The notes below the pieces were generated by a model. It worked only from the letters and a program-made list of their open reading frames with translations. It was not told where the DNA came from and did not search any database. Positions 28,071 to 37,204 of a DNA stretch of 64,000 bases are shown here, one piece after another. Within the stretch, counting starts at the first letter, position 1. Each line of letters opens with the position of its first letter. The position numbers and the translations under genes were made by a program. Source of the DNA: Microbulbifer celer (lineage in GTDB: Bacteria; Pseudomonadota; Gammaproteobacteria; Pseudomonadales; Cellvibrionaceae). The stretch spans positions 1,205,501 through 1,269,500 of the forward strand of contig NZ_CP087715.1 in the NCBI RefSeq assembly GCF_020991125.1. Reading direction: 5' to 3'.

Positions 28071-29429
28071 ATGCTAGATTTTCTACAGACCGCGATTTGG
28101 GCCCTGGTTGCACTCGGTGTCCTGGTAAGTTTCCACGAGTTTGGTCACTTTCTGGTGGCGCGCCTGTGTGGCGTCAAGGTGCTGCGTTTTTCTGTCGGCT
28201 TCGGGCGCCGGCTGGTCTCCCGCTACGACCGCCATGGAACCGAGTTTACTATCTCCGCCATTCCGCTCGGAGGCTACGTCAAGTTTCTGGACGAGCGCGA
28301 GGGGAACGTGTCACCGGAAGAGCTTGATCAGGCGTTCAACCGCAAGTCGGTGTGGGCCCGCATGGCCATTGCTGCTGCCGGTCCGGTGGCCAACTTTCTG
28401 CTCGCTATCGTGCTGTTCTGGGGGGTATTCCTCGGCGGCACTTCCGGCCCTGTACCGGTGGTTGGTGAAGTGGAGGCGGGCAGTCTCGCGGCGATGGCTG
28501 GCCTGGAATCGGGCCAGGAGATCGTTGCTGTGGACGATCGGCCGACGCCAACCTGGCAGGCGCTCAACTGGCGCCTGGCTAACCGCCTTGGCGACTCCGG
28601 TGAAATCAAATTCTCCGTACACTATCCAGACTCGTCTCTTGAGTACCATATGTACGCAGATGTCGACCGCTGGTTGTCTGGCAAAGAAGTGCCGGATCCG
28701 CTGGAAGAGATCGGGGTCAAATTGTGGACGCCGCCGGTGAGCATGAAACTCTCGCAGGTGGTGCCGGGCAGCCCTGCTGCTGAGGCCGGGTTTGCGGCCG
28801 GGGACGAAGTTGTTGCAACGGACGGGCAGGCGTTTGAGACGTGGGATGCCTGGACTGCCTATGTGCGTGCGCGGGCCGGTGAGCAGATCGATGTCACGGT
28901 ATTGCGCGACGGTCAGCGGCAGACGCTCGCGGTGACGCCGGCAGAAACTACACTCGATACTGGTGAGAAAATTGGCCGGATCGGCGTTGCTCCGATTGGG
29001 GCTTCCTGGCCGGAAGAGATGGTGCGCCGCTATCACTATGGGATTGGCGCGGCCCTGGTGAAGGGGTTGCAGGAGACCTGGAGCAAGACGCTCTTTACCC
29101 TCAGTAGCCTGAAGAAGCTGCTGTTCGGGCAGGTCTCCACCAAGAACTTGAGTGGCCCTATCACCATTGCTAAAGTGGCCGGCACTTCGGCGGACGCCGG
29201 CTGGCAGTCATTTCTGTCATTACTGGCTCTGCTGAGTATCAGTCTCGGGGTTCTCAACCTTTTGCCCATCCCGGTTCTCGACGGTGGTCATCTCCTTTAC
29301 TACGGTATTGAGGCGGTCAAAGGGTCGCCGGTTTCCGAGCGGGTGCAGATGATCGGCCTGCAGGTGGGGATGGTGATGGTGCTCTGTATCATGGCGCTGG
29401 CGCTATATAACGACATTTTACGACTGTAG
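28071..29429 (+). CDS. rseP: site-2 intramembrane zinc protease RseP
   Basis: 452 residues. HEFGH at 22-26 inside the first membrane helix is the zinc motif; two PDZ domains lie near 115-290; LDGGH near residue 400 gives the third ligand. RseP cleaves the anti-sigma factor RseA after DegS and also clears signal peptides. ATG 28071 (MLDFLQTAIWALVALG) is chosen; the frame is open further upstream only within dxr. bamA follows after 94 bases. Confidence 0.95.
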   Translation: MLDFLQTAIWALVALGVLVSFHEFGHFLVARLCGVKVLRFSVGFGRRLVSRYDRHGTEFTISAIPLGGYVKFLDEREGNVSPEELDQAFNRKSVWARMAIAAAGPVANFLLAIVLFWGVFLGGTSGPVPVVGEVEAGSLAAMAGLESGQEIVAVDDRPTPTWQALNWRLANRLGDSGEIKFSVHYPDSSLEYHMYADVDRWLSGKEVPDPLEEIGVKLWTPPVSMKLSQVVPGSPAAEAGFAAGDEVVATDGQAFETWDAWTAYVRARAGEQIDVTVLRDGQRQTLAVTPAETTLDTGEKIGRIGVAPIGASWPEEMVRRYHYGIGAALVKGLQETWSKTLFTLSSLKKLLFGQVSTKNLSGPITIAKVAGTSADAGWQSFLSLLALLSISLGVLNLLPIPVLDGGHLLYYGIEAVKGSPVSERVQMIGLQVGMVMVLCIMALALYNDILRL

Positions 29430-29523
29430 TACGGAATGCCGCGGACATTCTGCGGTCTGACCTGTACAGCCTCGAGGGCCGATGGCCCAACTGGAATTGC
29501 GAATAAAAACTCGGATTTAGTAG

Positions 29524-32157
29524 ATGAAAGATTTTCTCAAAGCGGCTTCGCTTGGCCTGGCCCTGCCGGTTGCTGCCTATGCCCAATCGTTTGTTGTCAA
29601 CGATATCCGGGTAGAAGGATTGCAAAGAGTCTCCGCCGGCTCTGTATTTGCGGCACTGCCGGTTCGAGTGGGTGACCAGATCGAGAGTCTGGACATCCAG
29701 AGTGCCACTCGCGCGCTATTTCGTACTGGGTATTTCCAGGATATCCAGATCGGTCGTGAGAATGGCGTGCTGGTCATTACCGTGCGCGAGCGGCCCGCCA
29801 TTTCAAAAATTGAAATTACCGGCAACAAGGCGATCAAGACCGAAGATCTGCTTAAGGGCATGAACGATAACGGTCTTGCGGAAGGGCAGATCTTCAAGCG
29901 CGCTACTCTGGAAGGGTTGGCGCAGGAGCTACAGCGTCAGTATGTGGCTCAAGGCCGATACGGTGCCAGCGTTAGTACGGAAGTCAATGAGCTGCCCCGC
30001 AATCAGGTGGAGCTCAAAGTCGTAGTGGACGAAGGCTCCGTCGCCGCCATCAAACATATTAATATTGTTGGCAATCAGGCGTTTTCTGACGAAGAACTGG
30101 GGGAGATTTTTGAGCTCCAGACCACCGGTTGGTTGTCGTGGCTGAACAGTGACGATAAGTACTCCCGAGAGAAGCTTACCGGCGACCTTGAGCGCTTGGA
30201 GTCCTACTACCTTGACCGCGGTTACCTGGAATTCCAGATCGAGTCTACCCAGGTATCCCTGAGCCCGGACAAACAGAGCGTTTTCATCACCGTCAATGTC
30301 AGTGAAGGGGATGTCTATACCGTTTCCGATGTTGAGTTGGCCGGTGATCCCGTTGTCTCCGAAGAGGAAATTCGTCGCCTGCTGCTGGTTCGCGACGGGC
30401 AGACATTTTCGCAGGTACTGATGACCACCACTTCCGATTACATTACCAAGCGCCTTGGTAATGAGGGTTATACCTTTGCCGAAGTAAACGGTATGCCCGA
30501 AGCCAATGAGGAAGATAAAACGGTAAAAGTCACCTTCTTTATTGATCCGGGTAAGCGGGCTTATGTGCGCCGGATCAACTTCCGCGGCAATACACGTACC
30601 TCTGACGATGTATTGCGCCGTGAGATGCGTCAAATGGAATCGGCTTCCGCCTCTTCTGCACGTATTGAACAGTCCAAGGTGCGCCTCGAGCGTCTCGGCT
30701 ACTTCAAGGAAGTGCAGGTGGAAACCACCGAAGTGCCCGGCACCTCGGATCAGATTGATGTGGAATACACGGTAGAAGAGCAGCCCTCCGGTACCATCGG
30801 CGGCACCGTTGGTTATGCGCAGAATAGCGGCATCGTACTCGGCGCCAATGTTCAGGAAAACAACTGGTTGGGTACCGGTAAGTCCGTAGGGTTTGCGGTA
30901 AATACGTCGAGATACCAGTCTGTGCTGAACTTCTCCTATACCGATCCTTATTTTACCCCGGATGGGGTCAGTCGCGGTTTCAACGTGTTCTACCAGGAGC
31001 GCGATTACTCCGAACTGGGTGTGTCTGATTACAACACCACCACGTATGGTGCAGGATTGAGTTTCGGTTACCCGATTTCTGAGATCTCCCGGGTTGGCCT
31101 GAACCTGGGTTTCAATCACCTGGAGCTGAGTACTCACAGGACCTCGGTGCAAGAGATCAAGGGCAGTCCGGTTCCTGACCCTAATATCGACACCTTTATG
31201 AATTCTGATGATGTGGCTGCCGCAGATGCCGCTCTTAAGAATACCGTTAAGGATCCAGATGATCCAGATGGTGCCCGGATACCGGACCCGCTTGAATTTG
31301 ACTTTACTCAGCAGCCTATCCCCCCCGGTTTGCTGAATACCAATCCGGACGGGTTCGTTGACCTTTACGGGGATGAGTTTGACACCTTCTCTGTAACGGC
31401 CTCTTACGCGCGCTCAACCTTGAACCGCGGTATTCTCGCCACTCGCGGCGCTTCGCAACGTGCATCTATCGAAGTCGCCTTGCCGGGTGGTGATCTCGAG
31501 TATTACAAGTTGATTTACACCGGGCAGTATTTCCGTCCGTTGACCAAAAGCCTGACCCTGAGATTGCGTACGCGCCTTGGTTACGCGGAAGGATACGGTG
31601 ATCTCGATCAGTTGCCGTTTTTTGAGAACTTCTATGGCGGTGGCTTCGGTTCGGTGCGCGGCTTTGAACGCAACTCTCTGGGGCCGCGGTCTACGCCAGC
31701 CGTTGACTATGACGTAGCGCCTTCTGCATGGCAGGATACCAACGACAATGGCGTTGTAGATGATGGTGAAGTAACCGCTTCCTATGTACTGGATGAGGAA
31801 ACCGGTGAGTTGAAAACTACGCAGCTTACCAACAGAAGAAGACCAGACCCGTTCGGTGGTAACATTCTGGTCGAAGGGAGTGCGGAAGTGATTTTCCCTA
31901 TTCCGTTTGTGAAGGATCAGCGCTCCATGCAGTCTGCTTTCTTCGTGGATGCGGGTAACGTGTTTGATACGAACTGTGGCATTTCACAGCTCAACTGTTA
32001 CGATGTCGACCTCGATCATATCAACGTTTCTGCCGGTATCGGCTTGACTTGGATAACCGGGTTTGGGCCGCTGACATTCAGTCTCGCGAAAGCGCTGCGT
32101 GAAAACGAAGATGATGAAATCGAAGTGTTCCAGTTCTCACTGGGCAACAGCTTCTGA
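29524..32157 (+). CDS. bamA: outer membrane protein assembly factor BamA
   Basis: 877 residues, longer than the usual 790-810. Signal peptide 1-21 (AYA before Q), five POTRA domains to about 430, then a 16-strand barrel with the lid motif SVRGFERN. It inserts beta-barrel proteins into the outer membrane. Two predicted surface loops carry acidic insertions: one near residues 555-605 (DPDDPD-type) and one near 735-765 with DTNDNGVVDDGE, which resembles an EF-hand/calcium loop (31735-31770). skp follows. Confidence 0.96.
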   Translation: MKDFLKAASLGLALPVAAYAQSFVVNDIRVEGLQRVSAGSVFAALPVRVGDQIESLDIQSATRALFRTGYFQDIQIGRENGVLVITVRERPAISKIEITGNKAIKTEDLLKGMNDNGLAEGQIFKRATLEGLAQELQRQYVAQGRYGASVSTEVNELPRNQVELKVVVDEGSVAAIKHINIVGNQAFSDEELGEIFELQTTGWLSWLNSDDKYSREKLTGDLERLESYYLDRGYLEFQIESTQVSLSPDKQSVFITVNVSEGDVYTVSDVELAGDPVVSEEEIRRLLLVRDGQTFSQVLMTTTSDYITKRLGNEGYTFAEVNGMPEANEEDKTVKVTFFIDPGKRAYVRRINFRGNTRTSDDVLRREMRQMESASASSARIEQSKVRLERLGYFKEVQVETTEVPGTSDQIDVEYTVEEQPSGTIGGTVGYAQNSGIVLGANVQENNWLGTGKSVGFAVNTSRYQSVLNFSYTDPYFTPDGVSRGFNVFYQERDYSELGVSDYNTTTYGAGLSFGYPISEISRVGLNLGFNHLELSTHRTSVQEIKGSPVPDPNIDTFMNSDDVAAADAALKNTVKDPDDPDGARIPDPLEFDFTQQPIPPGLLNTNPDGFVDLYGDEFDTFSVTASYARSTLNRGILATRGASQRASIEVALPGGDLEYYKLIYTGQYFRPLTKSLTLRLRTRLGYAEGYGDLDQLPFFENFYGGGFGSVRGFERNSLGPRSTPAVDYDVAPSAWQDTNDNGVVDDGEVTASYVLDEETGELKTTQLTNRRRPDPFGGNILVEGSAEVIFPIPFVKDQRSMQSAFFVDAGNVFDTNCGISQLNCYDVDLDHINVSAGIGLTWITGFGPLTFSLAKALRENEDDEIEVFQFSLGNSF

Positions 32158-32252
32158 TCACTGTGCTTCGCGTTGATCACGTGAACGCACATACGATAAT
32201 AATGAGTGTTCCTGACGAGCACTGGGTATAAACAGAAATACGGAGAAAGAAC

Positions 32253-32768
32253 GTGTTTAAATCAGTAAAAGTGACCGCAGTTCTGCTGGCCGGCCTGATG
32301 TTTTCCGGAATGGCGCTGGCGCAGACCAAAGTAGCTGTTGTGAATTTTCAGGCTGCGATCATGAGCACTGAAAAGGCCAAAACCCGCATCAATGCACTGA
32401 AAACCAGCTCGGAGTACTCGCAACTTCAGAGCAGTGCGGAAGGTATTCGCGCGGAAGTGCAAAAAATGGCGGAAGATGCGCAGAAGAATGGCGTAACCTG
32501 GTCCGAAGAACAGAAAGCAGAGCATCAGCGCAAAATGCAGTTCAAGCGCTCCGACTTTGAAACTGCTGTCAAGAAGCTGCGCGCAATGGAATCCCAGGCA
32601 GTTCAGGAAATCCAGAAAACCATGGTGCCGAAAGCCAAGGCAGCGATGGAAGAGGTGATCAAAGAGCGCAAACTTGATCTGGTACTGGATGCCAACTCCG
32701 CAGTGTTTGCCGGCCCGAGCACTGACCTGACCGCGGAAGTGGTCAAGCGTATGAACGCTGCCAAGTAA
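32253..32768 (+). CDS. skp: periplasmic chaperone Skp/OmpH
   Basis: 171 residues with signal peptide MFKSVKVTAVLLAGLMFSG...ALA at 1-23, then a short beta part (TKVAVVNFQAAIM) and a long alpha-helical hairpin rich in K, E and Q. Skp trimers hold unfolded outer-membrane proteins for the Bam machine, in keeping with bamA 95 bases upstream. GTG 32253 has GGAGAAAG upstream. Confidence 0.93.
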   Translation: MFKSVKVTAVLLAGLMFSGMALAQTKVAVVNFQAAIMSTEKAKTRINALKTSSEYSQLQSSAEGIRAEVQKMAEDAQKNGVTWSEEQKAEHQRKMQFKRSDFETAVKKLRAMESQAVQEIQKTMVPKAKAAMEEVIKERKLDLVLDANSAVFAGPSTDLTAEVVKRMNAAK

Positions 32769-32783
32769 CAGGCAGGTTGGAAA

Positions 32784-33857
32784 ATGAAGAGTGCCCAGCC
32801 GACGCTGGCACAGTTGGCTGGGTTGCTGGGTGCAGAGTTGCGCCTGGCACCGGGAGCCAGTGAAGCTCAGGTCCCATCCGGTCTCAATACCCTGCAGGAT
32901 GCAGATGTGGGCGAAGTCTCCTTCCTCGCCAGTGCCAATTACCGTCGATTTCTGAAAAATACCCGGGCTTGCGCTGTGCTTGTTACCTCTGAGTCAGCAG
33001 AAGATTGCCCCGTTTCGGCGTTGATTGTTTCCAATCCCTACCACGCGTTTGCACGCGCCACCGCGATCTATCAGACGGCACCGCAATATGCTCCGGGCAT
33101 TGCTCCCAGCGCCGATGTGCACCCCGATGCGGAAGTGCATGAAAGTGTGCACATTGGCCCTGGGGTGGTCATCGAAGCAGATGTGAAAGTGGCAGAAGAC
33201 GCGGTGATCGGCGCCAACAGTTTTGTTGGTGCGGGAAGTGAGATCGGGGCTCGCTCGCGCTTGTTCCCGAGTGTCACCGTCTATCATGGGTGTTATATCG
33301 GCGCCGATTGTACGGTGCACAGCAACACAGTCATCGGCGCAGACGGTTTCGGATTTGCCCCCCATGACAACAAGTGGATCAAGATTCATCAGCTCGGGGG
33401 CGTGGAGATTGCTGACGAGGTGGAAATCGGGGCCTGTAGTTGTATTGATCGTGGTGCACTTGGCAATACGGTGATCGGACGCGGGGTGAAGATCGACAAT
33501 ATGGTGCAAATCGCGCACAATGTGCAAGTTGGTGACTATTCGGCCATGGCCGCATGTTCGGCCGTAGCAGGTAGTGCCACCATTGGTAAACACTGCACCA
33601 TCGCCGGCGGCGTTGGTATCGTAGGGCATGTGAGCGTGGCCGATTTCAGCCATGTGACCGCCAGGACCCTGGTTACCAAATCTATTGAGGAGTCAGGCTC
33701 CTATTCCAGTGGTACTCCTTTCTCTGATAGTCGTTCCTGGCGGCGCAATGCTGTGCGCTTTGGCCAGCTTGATCAGATGTCGCGCAAATTGAGAGAGTTG
33801 GAGAGAAAGTTGGAACACAAGCTGCACACCAAGGGTTCCGGCTCGGATGATATATAG
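32784..33857 (+). CDS. lpxD: UDP-3-O-(3-hydroxyacyl)glucosamine N-acyltransferase
   Basis: 357 residues: N-terminal uridine-binding domain (LNTLQDADVGEVSFLA), hexapeptide beta-helix with IAHNVQVGDYSAMAACSAVAG holding the catalytic histidine region, and a C-terminal helix. Third acylation step of lipid A synthesis. It lies 15 bases after skp. A perfect hairpin separates it from fabZ. Confidence 0.95.
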   Translation: MKSAQPTLAQLAGLLGAELRLAPGASEAQVPSGLNTLQDADVGEVSFLASANYRRFLKNTRACAVLVTSESAEDCPVSALIVSNPYHAFARATAIYQTAPQYAPGIAPSADVHPDAEVHESVHIGPGVVIEADVKVAEDAVIGANSFVGAGSEIGARSRLFPSVTVYHGCYIGADCTVHSNTVIGADGFGFAPHDNKWIKIHQLGGVEIADEVEIGACSCIDRGALGNTVIGRGVKIDNMVQIAHNVQVGDYSAMAACSAVAGSATIGKHCTIAGGVGIVGHVSVADFSHVTARTLVTKSIEESGSYSSGTPFSDSRSWRRNAVRFGQLDQMSRKLRELERKLEHKLHTKGSGSDDI

Positions 33858-33897
33858 TCCGGGTTGAATAAAATCGTAAACAATTTATGTTAGTTGT

Positions 33898-33921
33898 TTC
33901 GGGGCGTTATTACGCCCCGAA
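33898..33921 (+). other. perfect hairpin between lpxD and fabZ
   Basis: Arms TTCGGGGCGT and ACGCCCCGAA (10 bp, perfect) with a TATT loop, 24 bases before the fabZ start. There is no T run. It could be a partial terminator, an RNA processing site or a block on fabZ translation. Confidence 0.6.
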
Positions 33922-33944
33922 GTGGTTTCTGGGGATAATTCGCC

Positions 33945-34382
33945 ATGATGGACGTTCGGGAAATTCGTCAATATTTGCCACACCGCTATCCTTTCCTGTT
34001 GGTAGACCGTGTGGTTGAACTGGAAGAGGGTAAGCGGATCAAGGGTTATAAAAACATCTCGGTAAATGAAGAGGTGTTTAATGGCCATTTTCCAGAGATG
34101 CCCATTTTCCCGGGTGTGATGATCGTCGAGGCACTGGCGCAGGTGTCGGGTATCCTCGGTTTCAAAACCCTGGGGCAAAAGCCGGAAGATGGTTACCTCT
34201 ACCTGTTTGCGGGTATTGATAATGTGCGCTTCAAGCGTCAAGTGGTGCCTGGCGATCAGCTGGTATTGGAATCCGAGGTGGTATCAGAGCGCCGCGGCAT
34301 CTGGAAGTTCGCCGGTAGAGCGAGTGTGGACGGGGAGTTGGCTGCCTCGGCAGATATTCTCTGTGCAGTGAAAAAGGTTTGA
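33945..34382 (+). CDS. fabZ: 3-hydroxyacyl-ACP dehydratase FabZ
   Basis: 145 residues, hotdog fold. [11 protein letters not shown] near the start, [21 protein letters not shown] with the catalytic histidine and glutamate. It dehydrates 3-hydroxyacyl-ACP in fatty acid elongation and competes with LpxA/LpxD for 3-hydroxymyristoyl-ACP, so its position between lpxD and lpxA is functional and conserved. Confidence 0.97.
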   Translation: MMDVREIRQYLPHRYPFLLVDRVVELEEGKRIKGYKNISVNEEVFNGHFPEMPIFPGVMIVEALAQVSGILGFKTLGQKPEDGYLYLFAGIDNVRFKRQVVPGDQLVLESEVVSERRGIWKFAGRASVDGELAASADILCAVKKV

Positions 34383-34517
34383 ATGCAGCCCTGATTCGGG
34401 GTGTTCTTTTATTTGGTCCGGGGAGCGCTCCGGGTCATTGATCGGGGCGGGGCATCCAGGATTGAAATTCAGGAATTGTCCTCTCCGAGTGTCGGCCGGT
34501 AAGGAGTGAGTCACAGA

Positions 34518-35297
34518 ATGCCAACCCATATCCACCCAACAGCGATTGTCGATCCTTCGGCAACCATCGGCGACGAGGTGAAGGTCGGCCCATATACTAT
34601 TATTGGTCCCGATGTCGAAATTGGCGATGGCTGTGACATCGCTTCGCATGTTGTATTGAGCGGGCCGACCCGTATCGGTAGAAACAATCGGATTTATCAA
34701 TTTTCGAGTGTTGGCCAGGATACGCCGGACAAGAAGTATCAGGGTGAGCCGACAACACTGGTCATAGGCGATGGCAATGTGATTCGCGAAGGGGTCACCA
34801 TCCACCGTGGGACGGTACAGGACCGCGGAGAGACTACCATCGGCAATGACAACCTTCTGATGGCTTACGCGCATATCGGTCACGATAGCGTCATCGGTAA
34901 CCACACCATTCTGGTCAATAACGTGGCACTGGCGGGCCATGTGTATGTGAAGGACTGGGCCATTCTCAGCGGCTATACCCTGGTACACCAGCACTGCACC
35001 ATTGGGGAGCACGCTTTTACCGGTATGGGAGCGGGCATCGGCAAGGATGTACCGGCCTATGTCATGGTGGCCGGAAATCCGGCGGAAGCCAAAACCATCA
35101 ATGCGGAGGGGTTGCGCCGTCGCGGTTTTTCCCGGGAGGAAATTGCCCTGATCAATCGCGCGTACAAGGTAGTGTACCGCCGCGGCCTGACGTCGGAGGA
35201 GGCGCTGGAATCTTTGCGTGATCTGCGTCAAGAGTCCGCAGTGATTCAGCCCTGGATTGATTCTCTCAGTACATCCTCCCGTGGCATCGTTCGCTGA
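34518..35297 (+). CDS. lpxA: acyl-ACP--UDP-N-acetylglucosamine O-acyltransferase
   Basis: 259 residues, hexapeptide beta-helix (HPTAIVDPSATIGDEV, LLMAYAHIGHDSVIGN with the catalytic histidine) and a C-terminal helical bundle. First step of lipid A synthesis. ATG 34518 is favoured because the alternative GTG at 34506 overlaps the AAGGAG ribosome site. fabZ lies 135 bases upstream; lpxB starts 21 bases downstream. Confidence 0.96.
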   Translation: MPTHIHPTAIVDPSATIGDEVKVGPYTIIGPDVEIGDGCDIASHVVLSGPTRIGRNNRIYQFSSVGQDTPDKKYQGEPTTLVIGDGNVIREGVTIHRGTVQDRGETTIGNDNLLMAYAHIGHDSVIGNHTILVNNVALAGHVYVKDWAILSGYTLVHQHCTIGEHAFTGMGAGIGKDVPAYVMVAGNPAEAKTINAEGLRRRGFSREEIALINRAYKVVYRRGLTSEEALESLRDLRQESAVIQPWIDSLSTSSRGIVR

Positions 35298-35318
35298 TCT
35301 GGTGGTGGCAATAGCTCT

Positions 35319-36491
35319 GTGACAGAACCTGAAAAGAAAACACTGCGCATCGGGATGCTCGCCGGCGAAGCTTCCGGAGATATTCTGGGGGCGGGTTTAA
35401 TCGCTGCACTACAGCAGCGGTTTGATCGGATTGAGGTGGTTGGTATTGCCGGTCCGCGTATGCAGGCACTGGGGGCACAGTCGCTGTTTGCGATGGAGCG
35501 CCTGTCCGTTATGGGGCTTGTTGAGCCGCTCAGGCGCCTGCCTGAACTGCTGAAAATCCGACGTAGCCTGCGTCAGTATTTTATCGAGAACCCACCTGAC
35601 GTTTTTGTCGGTATCGATTCCCCGGATTTCAACCTGGGCCTGGAGGAAGCGCTGCGCGGTGCGGGGATTCCCACTGTTCACTATGTGAGCCCTTCGGTCT
35701 GGGCCTGGCGTCGGGGGCGTATTAAAAAAATTGCCCGTGCCGTAGACCATATGCTGACGCTTCTGCCATTTGAGGCAGACTTTTATCGGGAACATGATGT
35801 TCCCGTGACGTTCGTCGGCCATCCCCTGGCTGATGATATTCCCCTGGAAGTTGATACGGACTCTGCACGCAGGGAAATAGGTCTGGATACCAATGATCGG
35901 GTGATCGCGTTGCTGCCTGGAAGTCGCGGTGGTGAGGTTCGGTTGCTCGGCCCCCTGTTTATACGTGCAGCGATGTGGTGCCATCAGCGCGATTCGTCCA
36001 TCAAATTTGTGCTGCCTGCCGCGAATGCCGAGCGCAAGGCTCAGATTGAGGCGCAGCTACAGGAAATTTCCGGCGTGCAGCAATTGCCGCTGACTGTTCT
36101 GGATGGTCAATCGCAGACCGCGCTGGCAGCGGCTGATGCGGTGCTTATTGCTTCGGGAACAGCGACTCTGGAAACCATGTTGATGAATAAGCCGATGGTG
36201 GTGGCCTATAAAATGGCTTCCCTGTCCTACGCGATATTCTCTCGCATGTTACATACACCCTGGGTGTCGTTACCCAACCTGCTGGCGCAGCGAGAGCTGG
36301 TGCCGGAAATTTTGCAGGATGATGCGACACCGGAGGCGCTGGGCGCTGCGCTGTTGAACTATTTCGAAGATCCGCTTGCGCAGGATCAATTGCAGCGGGA
36401 GTTTCGTGAATTGCACCAGGTGCTGCGACGGGACGCGTCCGAGCGCGCCGCAGAAGCGGTCTGTCGCCTGATTGGTGCAGCGCCCGCCTAA
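35319..36491 (+). CDS. lpxB: lipid-A-disaccharide synthase
   Basis: 390 residues, GT-B fold glycosyltransferase family 19: GMLAGEASGDILGAGLI at the N-terminus, VYYVSPSVWAWR-like HYVSPSVWAWRRGRIKKI and ASGTATLETMLMNKPMVVAYK. Condenses UDP-diacylglucosamine with lipid X. GTG start at 35319. rnhB follows after 50 bases. Confidence 0.96.
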   Translation: MTEPEKKTLRIGMLAGEASGDILGAGLIAALQQRFDRIEVVGIAGPRMQALGAQSLFAMERLSVMGLVEPLRRLPELLKIRRSLRQYFIENPPDVFVGIDSPDFNLGLEEALRGAGIPTVHYVSPSVWAWRRGRIKKIARAVDHMLTLLPFEADFYREHDVPVTFVGHPLADDIPLEVDTDSARREIGLDTNDRVIALLPGSRGGEVRLLGPLFIRAAMWCHQRDSSIKFVLPAANAERKAQIEAQLQEISGVQQLPLTVLDGQSQTALAAADAVLIASGTATLETMLMNKPMVVAYKMASLSYAIFSRMLHTPWVSLPNLLAQRELVPEILQDDATPEALGAALLNYFEDPLAQDQLQREFRELHQVLRRDASERAAEAVCRLIGAAPA

Positions 36492-36541
36492 AATCAGAAT
36501 TTTTCTTCGGGTGATTCCCGGTATGTCTATCCGAGTATTCC

Positions 36542-37156
36542 ATGACAAAAAAAGCAGAGCTCCCTCCCTACATCTGTCCTTTTCGCGGTGATTTGATCGC
36601 CGGTGTCGATGAGGTGGGGCGCGGCCCCCTTGCGGGGGATGTGGTTGCTGCAGCGGTCATCCTGGATCCGGAGAAACCCATTTCAGGTCTGGCGGATTCG
36701 AAAAAGCTCAGTGAAAAAAAACGCGATTATCTTTTCGATGAAATTCGCGAGCACGCACTGAGTTTCGCGGTCGCACGTGCGACGGTGGAAGAGATCGATC
36801 AATTGAATATTCTGCATGCCAGCTTGCTGGCCATGCATCGCGCCGTAGAGGCGTTGCAGGTGCAGCCGGAGTTTGTGCTGGTGGATGGTAATCGCAAGCC
36901 CCAGTGGCATTATCCCTGCGATACGGTGGTGAAGGGAGATGATCGGGTTGCGGCCATCGCCGCGGCGTCCATTCTTGCCAAGGTGACCCGCGATCGGGAG
37001 ATGGTGGTGCTGGATCAGCAGTACCCGGGTTACGGCCTTGCCGGGCACAAGGGGTATCCCACCAAGGCGCACATGGCTGCACTGGAGACGCTGGGGCCGA
37101 GTCCGGTGCACCGCAAGAGTTTTGCGCCGGTCCGGCGCCAGCTGGAGCTGATCTGA
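36542..37156 (+). CDS. rnhB: ribonuclease HII
   Basis: 204 residues. [21 protein letters not shown] holds the first two acidic metal ligands; DGNRKP and KVTRDREM follow as expected. It incises RNA, including single ribonucleotides, in DNA. lpxB-rnhB is conserved; dnaE, the usual next gene, is not here. Instead a convergent gene begins to read from the other side 48 bases later. Confidence 0.95.
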   Translation: MTKKAELPPYICPFRGDLIAGVDEVGRGPLAGDVVAAAVILDPEKPISGLADSKKLSEKKRDYLFDEIREHALSFAVARATVEEIDQLNILHASLLAMHRAVEALQVQPEFVLVDGNRKPQWHYPCDTVVKGDDRVAAIAAASILAKVTRDREMVVLDQQYPGYGLAGHKGYPTKAHMAALETLGPSPVHRKSFAPVRRQLELI

Positions 37157-37204
37157 TCGCTACAGGCTTTTTGGGCGTCTTATCAGGTGCGCCCCGGAGC
37201 GCAT

